A stretch of 64,000 nt of DNA, taken from Theocolax elegans. Taxonomy: Eukaryota; Arthropoda; Insecta; Hymenoptera; Cerocephalidae. This document shows positions 21,431 through 33,386 of the stretch, in pieces. The translations under genes were made by a program, and so were the position numbers. The notes beneath the pieces were generated by a model, which worked only from the letters and a program-made list of their open reading frames with translations, did no database searches and was not told the origin of the DNA. Numbering within the stretch: position 1 is the stretch's first letter; each line of letters starts with the position of its first letter. The stretch covers positions 12,078,183 to 12,142,182 of the forward strand of contig CM047431.1 of NCBI GenBank assembly GCA_026168455.1, given 5' to 3'.

Positions 21431-22189
21431 ACAGCTTCAGGCCGTTATCTTAATTTTCATTCACACCACCCACAATCTCAAAAAATAGCTATGGTTTACA
21501 ACTTAGTGGATAAGGCGATTTCACTATCGGATTCTACTTTTCACAAAGAAAATGTTAAAATAATAACGAATTTTTTATTGAATAATAATTATCCGCTTGC
21601 ATTTATTAAAAAATATATTAATAAAAGAATGTTATTCTTAAATAATAATGTAAACACTAATATTAACGAGAATCTATTAAATAGAAATCAAATCCGGAGA
21701 CCAAGGGTTGTTTTGCCATTCATAAAGGGATTGACTCCGAAACTAAACGTATTTATAAAAAAGCATGATTTTCTATTGATTAATCGCACTATAAATAAGT
21801 TTAATAAGATTATAAAATTGGGTAAAGATATAACAGTAAAAAATGAAATTTGTAATATTGTATATAAGATACCATGTGGTAATTGCCCAGCGTTATACAT
21901 AGGCACGAGTAAGCGTAAACTCAAAACCCGCATAAGAGAACATAAATATGACGTAAAAAATAAAAATGACAGATCCGCATTAGCGGTCCACACTATCAAA
22001 ACAGGACATAGCATTGATTTTAATAAAACTTGTATTATGGACATCGAAAATAATTTTAAAAAACGTATGTTCTCTGAAATGATGAATATTTATATACATG
22101 ACGAAACATTAAACCGTATTGAAGACGTGAATTTTCTAAAAAACATATATAAACTTACGCTTGACAGTGTGAAAATGTTATGTGCGTAG
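21389..22189 (+). pseudogene. PLE 2 C-terminal part with GIY-YIG endonuclease
   Basis: After the A-run (read as lysines) the frame gives NFHSHHPQSQKIAMVYNL, the region following RT in PLEs, then IIKLGKD and the GIY-YIG core CNIVYKIPCGNCPALYIGTS with KLKTRIREHK. It ends at TAG 22187-22189. The RT domain is missing. By chance the frame is continuous with the upstream transposase-like gene, so 21191-22189 is one 332-codon open chimera. Confidence 0.75.
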
Positions 22190-22910
22190 GCGGTATTTAT
22201 TCATCGATATTTGTTAACTCTTTCGCTTGGCCGTCCACTGGATGTGTTCAGTCTCTGGGTATGGGGGGATTACGCGGCGCATGGAGGTGGCACATCTTAC
22301 GAGCCGCTGGGGGGAATCCTAGCAAGCTTGGGTTCAACAGGCCGAGTGTGTTACTTCTTCGCGGCGCGTGATCGCCTAATACATGAGAGAAGTTTCAGTT
22401 CGTTTGGCCCGCAATATATGAGCTCTTTTATTATTTTGATACGGTTTGCAGGTGTGTACTTACTGGTATACACGTTATACATATACTATATGTGTATATG
22501 TACACATTGGTATATGTATATGCTGAAATGTATTGTAAGCGGTTAGACGATGCTATAATTAGTATATAAGTCTCACTACTGTACAGGACTCCCTTCGGGG
22601 AGGTCCTCGTTTTTTCTTCTTAGCATGTAGAGTGGAGGGTTGTGCGAAGGTAACAAGACCTTTTAATTTTAATTGTATAATATAATATCTCTTCTTCTTT
22701 AGTTTGTATTCGGCTTAAGGTTTTCAATATTAATTTTAATTTAATTAATTTGATAGTTGTGCGATAGCGATGGAAGATTGTGGTGTAACTAATATGAAAA
22801 CTTAACATCTCTGCGTCTTTTTTATTGGTAAGAGTGTACTAAATGTGTTATTATTGTTGCTTTATCAATTTGTGCGAAATTGTAAATTTTAACGAGTATA
22901 TTTTTTGTAT
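22190..22910 (+). other. PLE 2 3' untranslated region
   Basis: No ORF with a domain. Contains a hairpin CTCCC-TTCG-GGGAG near 22590. Moderately GC-rich at first, then AT-rich. Confidence 0.5.
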
Positions 22911-22953
22911 AGCCTTGAAAAGGGACGGTCAAAGAAACGTCCGAAACGTAGGC
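22911..22953 (+). ncRNA. Hammerhead-like motif (PLE 2)
   Basis: GCC-TTGAAAAG, stem II GGGACG ... CGTCC, then GAAACGT and GGC. The CTGANGA box is degenerate (extra T), so activity is doubtful, but position and layout match the other PLE hammerheads. Confidence 0.55.
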
Positions 22954-23879
22954 ACAAAATAAAAAGCTGAGTTCGCAGAGATCAATCGAAGTTTTATTTC
23001 ATTAAAAATTTAGGTTGCTTGATGAACTATAAAATGCATTTCTTACATTCTCATCTCGACTACTTCCCTTTTAATCTTGGAGACTTTAGTGAAGAACAAG
23101 GAGAACGATTTCATCAAGATATAAGTGTAATGGAGACACGATACCAAGGAAAATGGGATGTCAACATGATGTCAGACTTTTGCTGGATGCTTAAAAGAGA
23201 CACTTTAAGTAACAGCAAAAAAAGAAAAAGAAATCCCTTACATAGGTCATTTGAAAAAAAAAGAGTTCGTCATAAGAGAACAAGGGAGCAGAGGAAACAG
23301 AGTTGACGTTATAAATATAAAATAGGAAAAAAAAACAAAAATCATGATTCTTGAATGACACTTACGTTTTTTCCTTTGGAAAGGTTGGGAGGATATAAAA
23401 GTCAACTACTCACCAGATCTCATTTAGACATCTATAATAAACGTGAACCATACATGATACATTCACAAAAAAATGTATTGCAACAAAATTATGCTCTTAA
23501 ATGCAAATTTTCAGGATTTTTCGTAGGTTTTCTCGATTTTGCATAGGTTTTCACCATTTTTTCACACTTTCAAGGGCGTACGGGTACAATAAACCCTGAA
23601 TTCAAATTCAGCGCATCAAAATATATAATAATCGTGTATAATACTCTCATACAAATTTTTTTGTCTTTAATCCACGCACTTAAATACGATTTTCAGTGAT
23701 TTTTCAGTTTTTCGCGATTTAAAAAAAATTTTGGGGGTGTTTGAGTAAAACCAACCTCGGATTCGGATTTAGCGGATCAAAATGCATAAGGGTAGCTAGG
23801 TCTGGTTGCTTGAACAGACCACTTATTTTGTGTGCCGGTGTAATCTATTTAAGCAATCATATTCCAAATCGTCCGTTAC

Positions 23880-24160
23880 GATATCAGCAAATAACTGAGA
23901 AATCGGATAACCCATGGGAGTACCATGAATTTGTTGATAATAGATATTGTTCAAAATAAAAAAATGTATTATTGTAAAGAAATTTTGTACATACTAAAAT
24001 ATCATTGAAAGGAATGCGACATTTATTATTAATAGAAGAAAATCGTCTTTCTAAACTGTCTAATACTAAATTAGAAGGGATGTTAGTAAAATGTGAAACA
24101 ACATCCAATGAAAGTAAAACATGATCATCGTCTAAAGTGACTTTAGATTAATTGATTAAA
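23880..24160 (-). pseudogene. PLE RT fragment (PLE 5)
   Basis: Minus strand: LDVVSHFTNIPSNLVLDSLE matches RT motif A of PLEs (compare SLDVVSLFTNVP at 54110), followed by FLYNNTFFYFEQ and, after a frameshift, HGTPMGYPIS (motif B). The rest of RT and the endonuclease are absent. Confidence 0.7.
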
Positions 24161-24578
24161 TGAAGTTTTATTTCAAACATTTAATACTTCTTGTTACTCT
24201 TATATCTTTATATTATTTTGTTGCGTCTTGTTTAAAAAGATTTAATTCATTTAAAATGTAGCTTATTATTGTTAAATAATATTTCAGTAATTCTCTAAAG
24301 GTTAAAATAAAAGTAAATTAAGTTACGATAATAGCATATGCAACTATATATTTAATATGCCGGAGTTTTTTTTATTATTATACGTTTTATTTATTTATTA
24401 ATAATTATTAATTTACTTTTCAGACAATCTTAATCATAGATATATTTTAAAAATTTATCAAACTAAAATTTTTTTTATATTAGATCAGCAGATTTTAAAG
24501 AATACATCTAAATATATTCCAATTAGTGATTCAACATGGCTGATATATCTATATATATGTATATATATATATATATAT
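24161..24578. other. AT-rich spacer ending in TA repeats
   Basis: No ORF or structured RNA seen. The last 35 bases are a TA-rich microsatellite that abuts element P3. Confidence 0.6.
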
Positions 24579-25143
24579 GAGCAAATCCACGGAACCTTTG
24601 ATTTTCATTAGAAAATTTTTTTTTTTTTTTTTTGGGAGGCACATTGATTTTAATGGACATTTCTACTTCTTTAGAGGTTAAATAGTAGGAAAATATGAGG
24701 GCCCCTATTTATTTTCAAGACTTATCTAAGAAATTGACGATTAAAATATTGATGAAGGGTATCATAGGGTAAATTATAAAAAATCACTTCGTAGATAAAC
24801 AGAACATTTTTTATTCTATAATTTATGAATATAACAACATAATTAAGTCTCTTATTTAACAAAAATTGAAATATCTAACAACAATTTTTCATATAAAAGG
24901 ATGTTTTCAAGTGCCGTTACAGTACTGTAATTTTCTTTTCCTAGTAACAATGGTTTTTGTTGTTTAAGTACTTGTAAGAGGAATTTCATTTTTTGCTCCA
25001 TAAATCTTCCAACTTGAAGGTTTCAATTGGTAATGAGTACATGGCAAATTATTTGAAACATTCATTACATGATAAATAATTTTCTTTTCGTATACTTCTC
25101 TTTAATGGTAAACAAACTACTTGCGTAAGGCTGACTGAATGAT

Positions 25144-25152
25144 ATGTGTGTG

Positions 25153-25167
<15 letters not shown>
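25144..25167. repeat. TG microsatellite at 3' junction of the Waldo-like element
   Basis: TG repeat touching the poly-T (poly-A tail of the minus-strand element). The other junction at 30221-30240 is the same repeat. Confidence 0.85.
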
Positions 25168-25183
<16 letters not shown>

Positions 25184-25374
25184 TTTTTTCCGAAGAGGTG
25201 GAGAAATGCTTAATGCACCGTGACTGGAGCCATGCGAGACTCCCCGTGTGTGGGACTCTCCTACCGAAGGATGTCGATAGGCATACCCACTAAAACTCCA
25301 CCTCTTTTCTGACCTTTATTCCCCCGCGGAAACGGCCGCAAGGCATTACTTCGCGGGGGGAGGCAACGGCTAGA

Positions 25375-28300
25375 TTAGCCCACTACTGTTGCTATCGCAA
25401 ATCTTCTCTCCTCGTCTCTTCTGATGAGACCCAACCTGTCCACTACGGACGTACAGAGGGTCACTACCGCGTTCCATCCCTCCTGGGAGCCAAGCAGGCA
25501 CGCCCCAATGCCCTCAGAGGTGAGGTGACCGCTCCAAGTGATTTGAAATTGGTCCCGTTCCTCCCTGAAACGAGGACACCGTAGGAGGACGTGTTCCACG
25601 TCTTCGTCCACCCCTGGACAAGCCGGGCACTCTGCGCTGCCGTAGACCCCTATACGAAATAGGTAGCTACGGAATCATCCGTGCCCGGTCAACACCTGGG
25701 TAAGCTGGAAACTGACGAAGCCGTGTTTCCTGCTCGCCCACTCCCGGATCCGCGGGATGATGCGGTAGGTCCAGCGGCCGTCACTGGCTGAGTGCCATCT
25801 CCGCTGCCACCCCTCTACGGTCCGCAATGACCATCGGTTGTGGCAGCGGTTCTCTTCTAGACGTCGCCCACCCTCACGGTGTCTTTCAGCTCTCTCGGCT
25901 GCCAGGAGGTCGAAAGGGGCGGTCCCCGAGACCACCGAGAGCGCAATGTCAGATACGGTTCGGTACGCCCGGGCCACCCTTAGCGCAGCTATCCTGTAGG
26001 CTCTCTGGCACGGAGCACCAAAGCTCTTGTGCCTGTTCAGGGCATCAGCCCAGATAGGAGCTCCGTATAAAATTACGGAGCTCACCACCGAGGCAAGGAG
26101 AGACCTTCGCGGTTGCTGGGGTCCCCCGATGTTGGGCATGATGCCCGCCAGCGCACGGGCCACCTTTGCCGCCTTTGAGCCTACGTTCGCGAGATGGTGT
26201 TTGAACGATAGCCGCGCGTCTAGTGTGACCCCTAAATACTTCAACGTTTTCACCGACCGTATCCGTTTTTTACCTACCGTGAAGGTGGCGGTCTTCTCCT
26301 TTTTTGTGCGAGAGATGAGCACCGCCTCCGTTTTTTCCGCCGCCAGACTAAGTCCGTGGTCTCTCAACCAAGTTGCGACCACTTCTATAGAGACGTCTCC
26401 GAGATATTCGATCTCTTCGACACTCTTTGCGACCACCACTAGCGCCACGTCGTCCGCGAAAGCCACCATCGAGACACCCTCCGGAAGTTGCTGCCTAAGC
26501 AGGCCGTCATAGACAGCGTTCCAGAGTAGGGGCCCAATGACCGAACCCTGCGGCACGCCTCCCGTGATGTTGTGGGAGTGCACACCGTCGTCGGTGTCGT
26601 AGAGCAGAGTACGGTCAGTCAGGTAACTCAAGGTGACCTCCCTGAGATAGAGTGGCACTTGGAAGTGCTGCAGGGACAGCATGATGTCGTCCCATCTGGC
26701 AGAGTTGAAGGCATTCCGGATGTCCAAGGTGATGATGGCACACATCCGCCTTGCACTACGACCAGCATTGATGGCGTTTGTGGTTATACCAACAACTCTG
26801 CCTACAGCGTCCATGGCCGATCGACCCTTTCGGAAGCCGAACTGGTTGTCGGAGAGGTCTCCGGCCCGACCGATGGCCGCTGCGAGCCTGGCGCAGATCA
26901 GCCGCTCCAGAAGCTTCCCAACTATATCCAGTAGACAGAGCGGGCGGTAAGATGATGGCTCCTCCGGGGGTTTGTTTCCCTTTGGTAGGAGTACCAGCCT
27001 CTGCGTCTTCCACTGGGCCGGGAAGCAACCTTCTCTCAGGCATGCGTTGAATGCGTCCAGGAACAAGCCCGGAGCACTCATCGCCGCTGTCTTGCCGGCC
27101 AGGCCAGGTATTCCGTCCGGCCCTGGGGCTTTACGTACGGAAATACCTTTAGCGGCCCTCCTCAGTTCGGCTTCACTAATGTCTGGCGACTCGGCTGCAC
27201 CAATGGTGGCCATCAGGCCCGTCTCTGTTGCCCTTTTCCGATGTTCTGGAAACAGGTGGCGGACTACACCGTCCAGAAAAATTGGGTCGGTGGGTGCAAC
27301 AGCGCCCCCGGGGTTGATCTTATTCATAACCGTTTTATACGGTCTGCTCCAGGGGTCGTAGTCCACCTCCTCACATAGCTCCCGCCAACACCTTCTCTTA
27401 GCAGCCTTGATGGCCACCTTGAGATGCCTCCGCTTTTGTTCGTATTCTGCGGAACGATCTTGGAACCGCGTTGTTCCCCTCGCTCTTTGGTGCAGCCTTC
27501 TGGCACGCAGGCACTCACGTCTCTTTTCTGCGATGTCCTCACTCCACCAGATTATTGGTGGGCGGCCGCGAGGGTTGAACTTCACGGCCATAGAGGCATC
27601 GCAAGCCGCTGTTAAGGCATTCGTGAGACCTCGTGCTTTTTCTTCGGCGGTTCCCTCCACTTTTGCCCCCTCAAGGGAGCAAAGGAACGTCTCACGATCA
27701 AACGTGGCTGGTGCCCATCTCTCTCTTGCTCCTCTTCCTGCTCTCTTTGTCCTCCCGCTGGTCAGCTGGAGCTGGTACACGAGTGCTTGGTGGTCACTAC
27801 CCGTGTAACGGTCGCTAACTTTCCAGCCGAGTCCCCCTCCCCTCATCAATCTAGGATCGACGAAAGTGAGGTCGACTATGGACGACTTGCCGGCTTTGGT
27901 GAAAGTCGGGGTTGTCCCTGTGTTAGCGATCTCCAGCCCCAGTAGAGCGAACGCCTCGAGAAGTGCGCGACCACGCGCGTTGGTCTTGGCGCTGCCCCAG
28001 TCCGTCGCCCAAGCATTAAAGTCCCCACCGATTGCGACCGGTAGCCGTGAGGACCGAGCACTGGTGACGACTGCATCCAGAGATCTCGCAAAGTCCTCGG
28101 TGGAATCGCTGGGCGGGAAGTAGCAGCTGTACATGCGTACCCCCGCCACCTCCACCCAGGTGAAGCTGGGAAGGGGGCGACCATCCTTCTGGAGATGTGT
28201 ATATTTCCACATACCCAGATGGCCGCCTTGCCCGTGGCATCCCTTACCCAGTTCGACTTCTCGAGATCCCGGAACTCCTCGCTGATGATCGCTACGTCCG

Positions 28301-28382
28301 CTCTCTCCTCTCTGACCAACTGGGACAGCAGGTCCTGGGCGACAGCGCAGTAGTTGTGGTTTATTTGGAGCACCTTAATCAT
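25375..28382 (-). pseudogene. ORF2 of Waldo-like element: endonuclease-RT
   Basis: Start ATG at 28382-28380 overlaps the ORF1 stop (ATGATTAA). Order: APE endonuclease (MIKVLQINHN start, then IGGDFNAWATDWGS, SIVDLTFVDP, GSDHQAL), RT (KAPGPDGIPG, LLPKGNKPPEEPSSYRPLCL, LDIRNAFNSARW, GGVPQGSVIGPLLWN, catalytic MVAFADDVALVV), and a C-terminal CPACPGVDEDVEHVLLRC (CX2CX8HX4C). A frameshift lies within the endonuclease around 28140-28200, and an in-frame TGA near 25673 separates the CCHC end (25375-25674) from the RT. The encoded enzyme nicks the target and reverse transcribes the element RNA at the nick. The catalytic residues themselves look intact. Confidence 0.9.
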
Positions 28383-30147
28383 TTTTGATGTGTGCTCCTT
28401 CCTCATGCGAGGTCTTTGCTTTGGCCTCGCAGTCCACTGCTTTGTGGCCCTCTTGGCCGCACCGATAGCATTGCGCTGACCGGTCGACTGCGCTCTTGCA
28501 CTCCCTCGCAATGTGTCCCGATTCGTGGCATCGGTAGCAGCGCGAGGATACCTCTCGCAGTCGAACTCTGCAATTGACCCATCTAGGGTCTTTAATTCCG
28601 GTGCAGCCTTGACCTTCCGGAGAATGTCAGCGTAGGAAGAGCCCCCGCTAGATGTCTTGATCTTGATGGCATCTGGGCGTGGGGGTCTTACTCCGGCCTT
28701 AGGCTCTGCCGTGCCTTTAACCGGTTTGCTGGCACGTTTCTGCTGTTCTTGCTGCTTCGGCTGGCTGTCCTTTATCTTCTTCTTCTTTTTGCCCTTCTTC
28801 ACTACCGTGGCCCAGTCAGGGACCTTTGACTGGTTCCCACCGGTCTCAGGAACGGATAGCGAAGCATTTGCTGGCCCACCTTTGTTAGTGGGCTGCTTTG
28901 ACCCCTTCTTCCTTTTCTCCGGGGGTTGCTGTGGTGGTGAGGGCCTATCCCTTTCCACCGGCCTCCTTTGACGTTCTTCAGCGCGGAAGATGGGCGACGT
29001 TTGGCACGTACCATCCTTACGCGCATCCGCCATTTTAGTTTTTAGCGCTGTCGAACACACAGCACTGTTCACCCGCGCGTATTCATTGAGAGCTCTGCTG
29101 GTTGCTCTCGCCATACTCTTCTGTTACGTCATAAGACGTATACTTTTAATTTTGTAATTTTTAATCGACAACAAGTCGTAACTAACAACTGCAGCTTAAA
29201 GAATGCGAACGTAGAGTTTCGTAAATGACCTGGATATTAGCAATGAATCGAAGAGTCAAAATGCAAACTCAGCGATTTGTTAAATGAGATCATGGTAATA
29301 TTCGAATAAAATTTGTAAATTAATTTACAATAAATTGAAGATGTTGACCTACAATTAGGCAGTTCGAAACACGCGTCGGCTCGTCTCTCAAGTGTTTAAG
29401 ACTGAGAGTACTAATTATAAAGAAATCAAGAATATTGTAAAAGTGCAAAATTAATAAATTATATAATATATTTAAATCAATTATAAACAAAGTGTTAATT
29501 ATTCATTTACTTAAAATACAAGGAAGCAAAGATCTTCAAGAGAAGAAATACTGAGTAAGTACTCAATTTATATAAAAATAATTAATTAATACTAGTGTGG
29601 AAAGAGCTCTCCTTCTTTCCTGCCACTAGATAATACGTTTATGTCCTGTAAAACATACTCTTAGTTTACCTAAACATTCCCTAGGTTCGAGTCCTGGCTA
29701 AGCGACAGGCGTCATTGTTTAGATTAAACTTTTAGTATTCAGGACATAACACTTCAGCTCTTGGTGGATGTTGTTCTTGTTAAGAACAAACTCCACCAGG
29801 GTGCCTATTTTCTCACGCAGACGGAGAAGAGCTCTGTCAGCGTCACTCGACATCCCAGTCGAGGGCAGGTCACACGTAGCATTAGATGCTTCAGAGGCCG
29901 AGTGACCAACCTCCGCAGCACTTACCATTTTCACGGTGTGAGTTTGGTCCCCCCCAAAATCCGTGGGACCAGCACTGACCACCGGGGCTTTCACCCGATC
30001 GGAATCAGTGGCGGGATTTGACAGGATTGCCATGCCCGCTTGGGGTAGTGTTGTTTTCAGCTCACTATCCATACTTGGTTTAATTTCGGGGTGCCTTCCC
30101 CTATCTGGTTTTGGTTCGCCCCGAATATTTGATTTTTTCGGTACCAT
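28375..30147 (-). pseudogene. ORF1 (gag-like) of Waldo-like element, split by a solo LTR
   Basis: RNA-binding ORF1 protein. N-terminal part 30147-29752 ends with a predicted helical region (ALLRLREKIGTLVEFVLN). The solo LTR at 29122-29751 interrupts it; the downstream part resumes at 29117 in the same frame (SMARATSRALNEYARVN). A lysine-rich middle follows (KKGKKKKKIKD). A frameshift near 28565-28600 separates this from the zinc knuckles CYRCHESGHIAREC and CYRCGQEGHKAVDC. Stop TAA at 28377-28375 overlaps the ORF2 start by the ATGATTAA arrangement, which suggests coupled re-initiation. Confidence 0.85.
29122..29751 (-). repeat. Solo LTR inserted in Waldo ORF1
   Basis: On the minus strand it starts TGTTATGTCC and ends GACGTAACA, 630 bp. 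Flanked by a perfect 4-bp duplication (CTTC on the plus strand, 29118-29121 and 29752-29755). AT-rich, no ORF. Removing it together with one CTTC copy restores the ORF1 frame exactly. Strand assignment is tentative. Confidence 0.85.
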
Positions 30148-31234
30148 CCATATCTGGAAAGCATTCCCCTATCCACCACCTGGGGAGGCGCCACGATGCG
30201 GGACCAGCAAACCCGGCACGGGTGTGTGTGTGTGTGTGTGTATTTATATTAGCTTTTCTGTTGAAATAACCTATTTCGTATAGTCAATTTGGACTTCAGT
30301 TCAATGGTATAAAATGTTTATACTTTTATACAGCGTATATTATCTAAATTAACAAAAAATTCAATTGAGGTTTTACGTAGATGACTCAATAATCTACTAA
30401 AAAGTAGAGAGATATAGTTTATATATGCTTTTTTTGTGAATGTCGAGTGTGCCATGCAAAAATGAAAATTTGGAAGACTAGGGGCCCGAGATTTTGAAAA
30501 GTTTAAGGTAGAATTGCTTGTAAAGAAAAAGAGGCACAGCTAAGCACAAGAAAGAATAAGAATCCTTATTGCAAATCGAAAAAAGCAATATTAGTCACAA
30601 TAGCTATAAAAAAAACTTATCTTTGTATAATATCAAAATTCTAAAATTTCCTAAATTTACAAAAACTGACTTCCTCAAGAGTTGCGATTTTTATTTTTCT
30701 GTATCATGAAGGCACATTATTCTAACACTTTTAGTTTAATAGGGTAGATGGTGTAGGTTGTCAAAAAAAATTTCTGTAACATTTGGTGAAGAATTATAAT
30801 TTCTATAAGCTTAAAAAATAGAAGATGAGTACTACTTCCATCGTCAAATTTGCAAAAATGCAACTTTATGAAGCCTCTAACAAAAAGCTAATGAAAACAA
30901 CTTTAAAAAAATGATAAGGACCCTTCATCGAATTACTTTTTTTACCAGAAACCGTTGTTATAATGTTGCTAAGTCTGCTTATTTACTACTATATTACGCG
31001 CTTCCCCAAAATTAAAGGTTCTGTGGATTTGCTCATATATATACTATTTCACTTTTTAATTTAAACTAGCAAATATAATTATTTATAGAGTTACGTATGA
31101 CCCCTCACAAAATGAGGAACGTAACAATAGTTTACCGTGGAACGGATGTAGGTGCGGGAATATCGTTTGCTGCCGTTTGACGGGCAAGCACTATTGAGTA
31201 AACCGGGGGTATACCTTAATACTAATTATTGTAA

Positions 31235-31768
31235 GGCATGTCTGCTAAACTGGCACCAAAGTATGACAGACCCTTTGATGTTAAAGAAGTACTATCTCCA
31301 GTAGTTCTGAGACTAGAAGAGTATGGTCGGAAACGGACCGAGGTACACATATCCGATGTGAAGAGATATGTACCACCTCGGGTTGCCATGTAAAGCGGTA
31401 GGGAAAACGTATCGGCGTACGTGAGAACAGTCAGTGAAGGCTAGGCCTGTGACTGTATGCCCGTCAATATCATCCGAAGCACGAAGAATCATTGAAGCAG
31501 CCCCCAATTGAAGAAAAGAAGAGAAGCGTACAGCGCGCAGTCGTGGATAGATTGTGCCTTTCTTTCGACTCGGCCTTCCCGAGGGAAGTGGAGTCTAGGG
31601 GGGGGGCTTTGTGACGGAAATCGTCACACAATCTATTCACGACGAATAGAGTATTTAAATTGTCGAATTGTAAGTCGTCGGAGCCTTTCGTATGTCAAGG
31701 CCAACCGACGACATTTGTTTACGTCGATCAAGTATACAATTACGCGCGCAATAGTACGTAGGGATGAG
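31235..31768 (+). mobile_element. 3' end of a gypsy-type element (D), cut by the assembly gap
   Basis: 31240-31392 encodes the integrase C-terminal end: LAPKYDRPFDVKEVLSPVVL and HISDVKRYVPPRVAM then stop. Next comes a polypurine tract (CTAGGGGGGGGG, about 31595-31606) and an LTR start TGTGACGGAAATCGTCACA at 31610. The LTR runs into the N gap. The integrase tail is similar in layout to element A (DIKRYIPPRK) but the LTR sequence differs from A and C. Confidence 0.7.
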
Positions 31769-31868
31769 NNNNNNNNNNNNNNNNNNNNNNNNNNNNNNNN
31801 NNNNNNNNNNNNNNNNNNNNNNNNNNNNNNNNNNNNNNNNNNNNNNNNNNNNNNNNNNNNNNNNNNNN
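31769..31868. other. Assembly gap (100 N)
   Basis: Exactly 100 unknown bases, the usual placeholder for a gap of unknown size. Any ORF crossing it is not real evidence. Confidence 0.98.
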
Positions 31869-32048
31869 GGTCAGGTCAAGGTCAAATTTACAAAATTAAC
31901 GGCAACCAAGGTTTAACAGTATACATATATGTTTTTGGGGTCGCCGAATCCGAATCCGTGGTCCGTTTGACTCCATCACCTCATAGTAAAGGTTATTTGA
32001 AGGTAAAATCGACAAAATTCTTGTAAAACAAACCAAACTTCATGCCAT

Positions 32049-33386
32049 TTATTTTTTCTTACTATACCTTACACGTTTCTCATCAAATGATCGGTGCAAA
32101 GGTTTCTTTTTACGTTTTTTCCCAGTAGTTTCACAATCTCTTTTCAACATCCAGCAGTAGTCTTGGTGAAAACGCTCTTCCTGTTCTTCGCTATAATAGC
32201 CACAGTTTTCAGGAAAACTATCCAAGTGATTGTGCAGCAAATGTAGTTTGTAATTCATTAGGCAACCCATATTCCCATAGTTCTCAACCATTTTAGATAC
32301 AATTACTTTGTAATTTGGGCTTCTGCGATTACCCAAAAAGTTTTCAGTAACTTACTTAAAGCTAAGTCATGCAGCTTTCTCAATGTTTGTCATGGAACTA
32401 ATAAACTGGTCATCAGCCATCATTTTTCTAATTTCTGGACTGTCAAAAATACCTTCCTTCAATTTTGCATCTGATTTACTTGCAAATTTACTTTCAAAGT
32501 ATTTGAAGCACTGGCTATCTATATCTAAAGCTTTAACGAATTGTTTCATCACACCAAGTTTTATGTGTAATGGAGGAATGAGAACTCTTTTCGGATCAAC
32601 CAATGGAGTAGCTATAACGTTACTCTTTCCGATTTCGAGAGATTTTCTTTCAGGCCATTTATGATTTGTATAGTGCTTTGCACGGTTTCTACTATCCCAT
32701 AAGCACACGAAACATGGCGTCTTTGTAAATCCAGACTGCTGTCCTAACAATATTCCAGAAACTTTCAAATCACCACATATCCGCCATTTATGCTTATCAT
32801 ACTAAATATTTTGTATTATAATTTTGAGATTATCGTATGTTTCCTTCACTGTAGTGGAGTGCGCTATAGGAACTGAGGCATAGTGGTTGCTATTGTGTAG
32901 TAATACGACTTTTAAACTTCTTTTTGATGAATCTATGAACAATCTCCATTCTTCGTCTTTATACACATTAGGTTTAATTTTATTCATTAAACCTTTTACG
33001 TCTGTACAATATACTATTTTATCACCATCATGATTCATTTCTTCAAAGTATGGTTCGAAACTTTTGCTGCTTGTTCTGTAAAAAGATACTTTAGTAGATT
33101 TTGCCAACAGATTCATGCTATTTAAAGCTGAAGATCAATGTTCTGCTCCATCATTAGGTAAGTTAAGCTCTCTAACTAGGTCGTTTAGTTTATGTTGAGT
33201 CCATAACTTTACGCTTTTGTCTTTTTGGCCTGTCGGAAGAAAAATATTGTCATCGTCATCATCTGTAATTTCTTCATTACTACCACTTTCATAGGACTTG
33301 CTACATTGAGTATAGGTAATTTCAAGGTGAAATGTGCTAGATTCATGCAAAACAAACCTAAACCACGGTATCTGCGAATCTTCAAA
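32049..33386 (-). pseudogene. Transposase-like gene, copy b (most complete)
   Basis: One reading frame on the minus strand broken only by stop codons: TGA near 33132, TAG near 32804, then TGA and TAA near 32340-32366. Order: acidic N-terminal part (EEITDDDDDN), WRLFIDSSKRSLKVVLLHN, KWRICGDLKVSGILLGQQSG with a CFVCLW pair, PPLHIKLGVMKQFVKAL, KLKEGIFDSPEIRKMM, FLGNRRSPNY, LLHNHLDSFPE, EERFHQDYCWML and a basic tail. Asp in FIDS, Asp in CGDLK and an acidic residue near FHQD could form a DDE/D triad (inference). The family is very common in arthropod genomes, but I cannot give a name. The N-terminus is truncated at the junction with copy c. Confidence 0.65.

Larger units (their letters stand above)
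21389..23002 (+). mobile_element. Penelope-like element 2 (5' truncated)
   Basis: Inserted in transposase-like copy a. AAAAATTTAGGT is present on both sides (ending 21388 and 23014), a 12-bp target duplication. The 5' junction is a run of 41 A's. Contains the end of the PLE ORF, an 800-bp 3' region and a terminal hammerhead-like motif. Confidence 0.8.
21138..23306 (+). pseudogene. Transposase-like gene, copy a, split by PLE 2
   Basis: Two exon-like pieces, 21138-21388 and 23003-23306, are homologous to consecutive parts of the longer copy at 32049-33395. Piece 1 has KLKEGIFDGPQIRALLEDKN and IEKTAWQSFKSVCENFLGN; piece 2 has CLMNYKMHFLHSHLDYFP, EEQGERFHQDISVMETRYQG and DFCWMLKRDT. I recognise this as a very abundant arthropod repeat protein, but I cannot name its family with certainty. 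The N-terminal two thirds are missing here; PLE 1 abuts the left side. See copy b for the possible catalytic residues. Confidence 0.7.
25168..30220 (-). mobile_element. Waldo-like R1-clade non-LTR retrotransposon
   Basis: Minus strand. Has ORF1 with two zinc knuckles, ORF2 with apurinic-type endonuclease, RT and a C-terminal CCHC, a 3' UTR and a poly-A tail (T-run at 25167-25189). It lies between two arms of a TG/CA microsatellite; Waldo elements of the R1 clade are known for targeting such ACAY/CA repeats. It looks full length but ORF1 is broken by a solo LTR and a frameshift, and ORF2 by a frameshift and a TGA. Confidence 0.85.
24579..31034. mobile_element. TIR element P3 in TA repeats, containing the Waldo-like element
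   Basis: Left end GAGCAAATCCACGGAACCTT and right end its near reverse complement (AGGTTCTGTGGATTTGCTC), both facing TA repeats. Beyond about 30 bp the arms no longer match. Without the Waldo insert the element is about 1.4 kb of AT-rich, non-coding sequence (24600-25143 and 30241-31034), so it is non-autonomous. Confidence 0.7.

Noticed and set aside
29685..29715. GGTTCGAGTCC resembling a tRNA box B
   Set aside because: No matching box A at the right distance and the site lies inside the solo LTR at 29122-29751; treated as chance.
31508..32026. Long open frame across the N gap
   Set aside because: It contains the 100-N placeholder; the left part is LTR sequence of element D. Not a gene.
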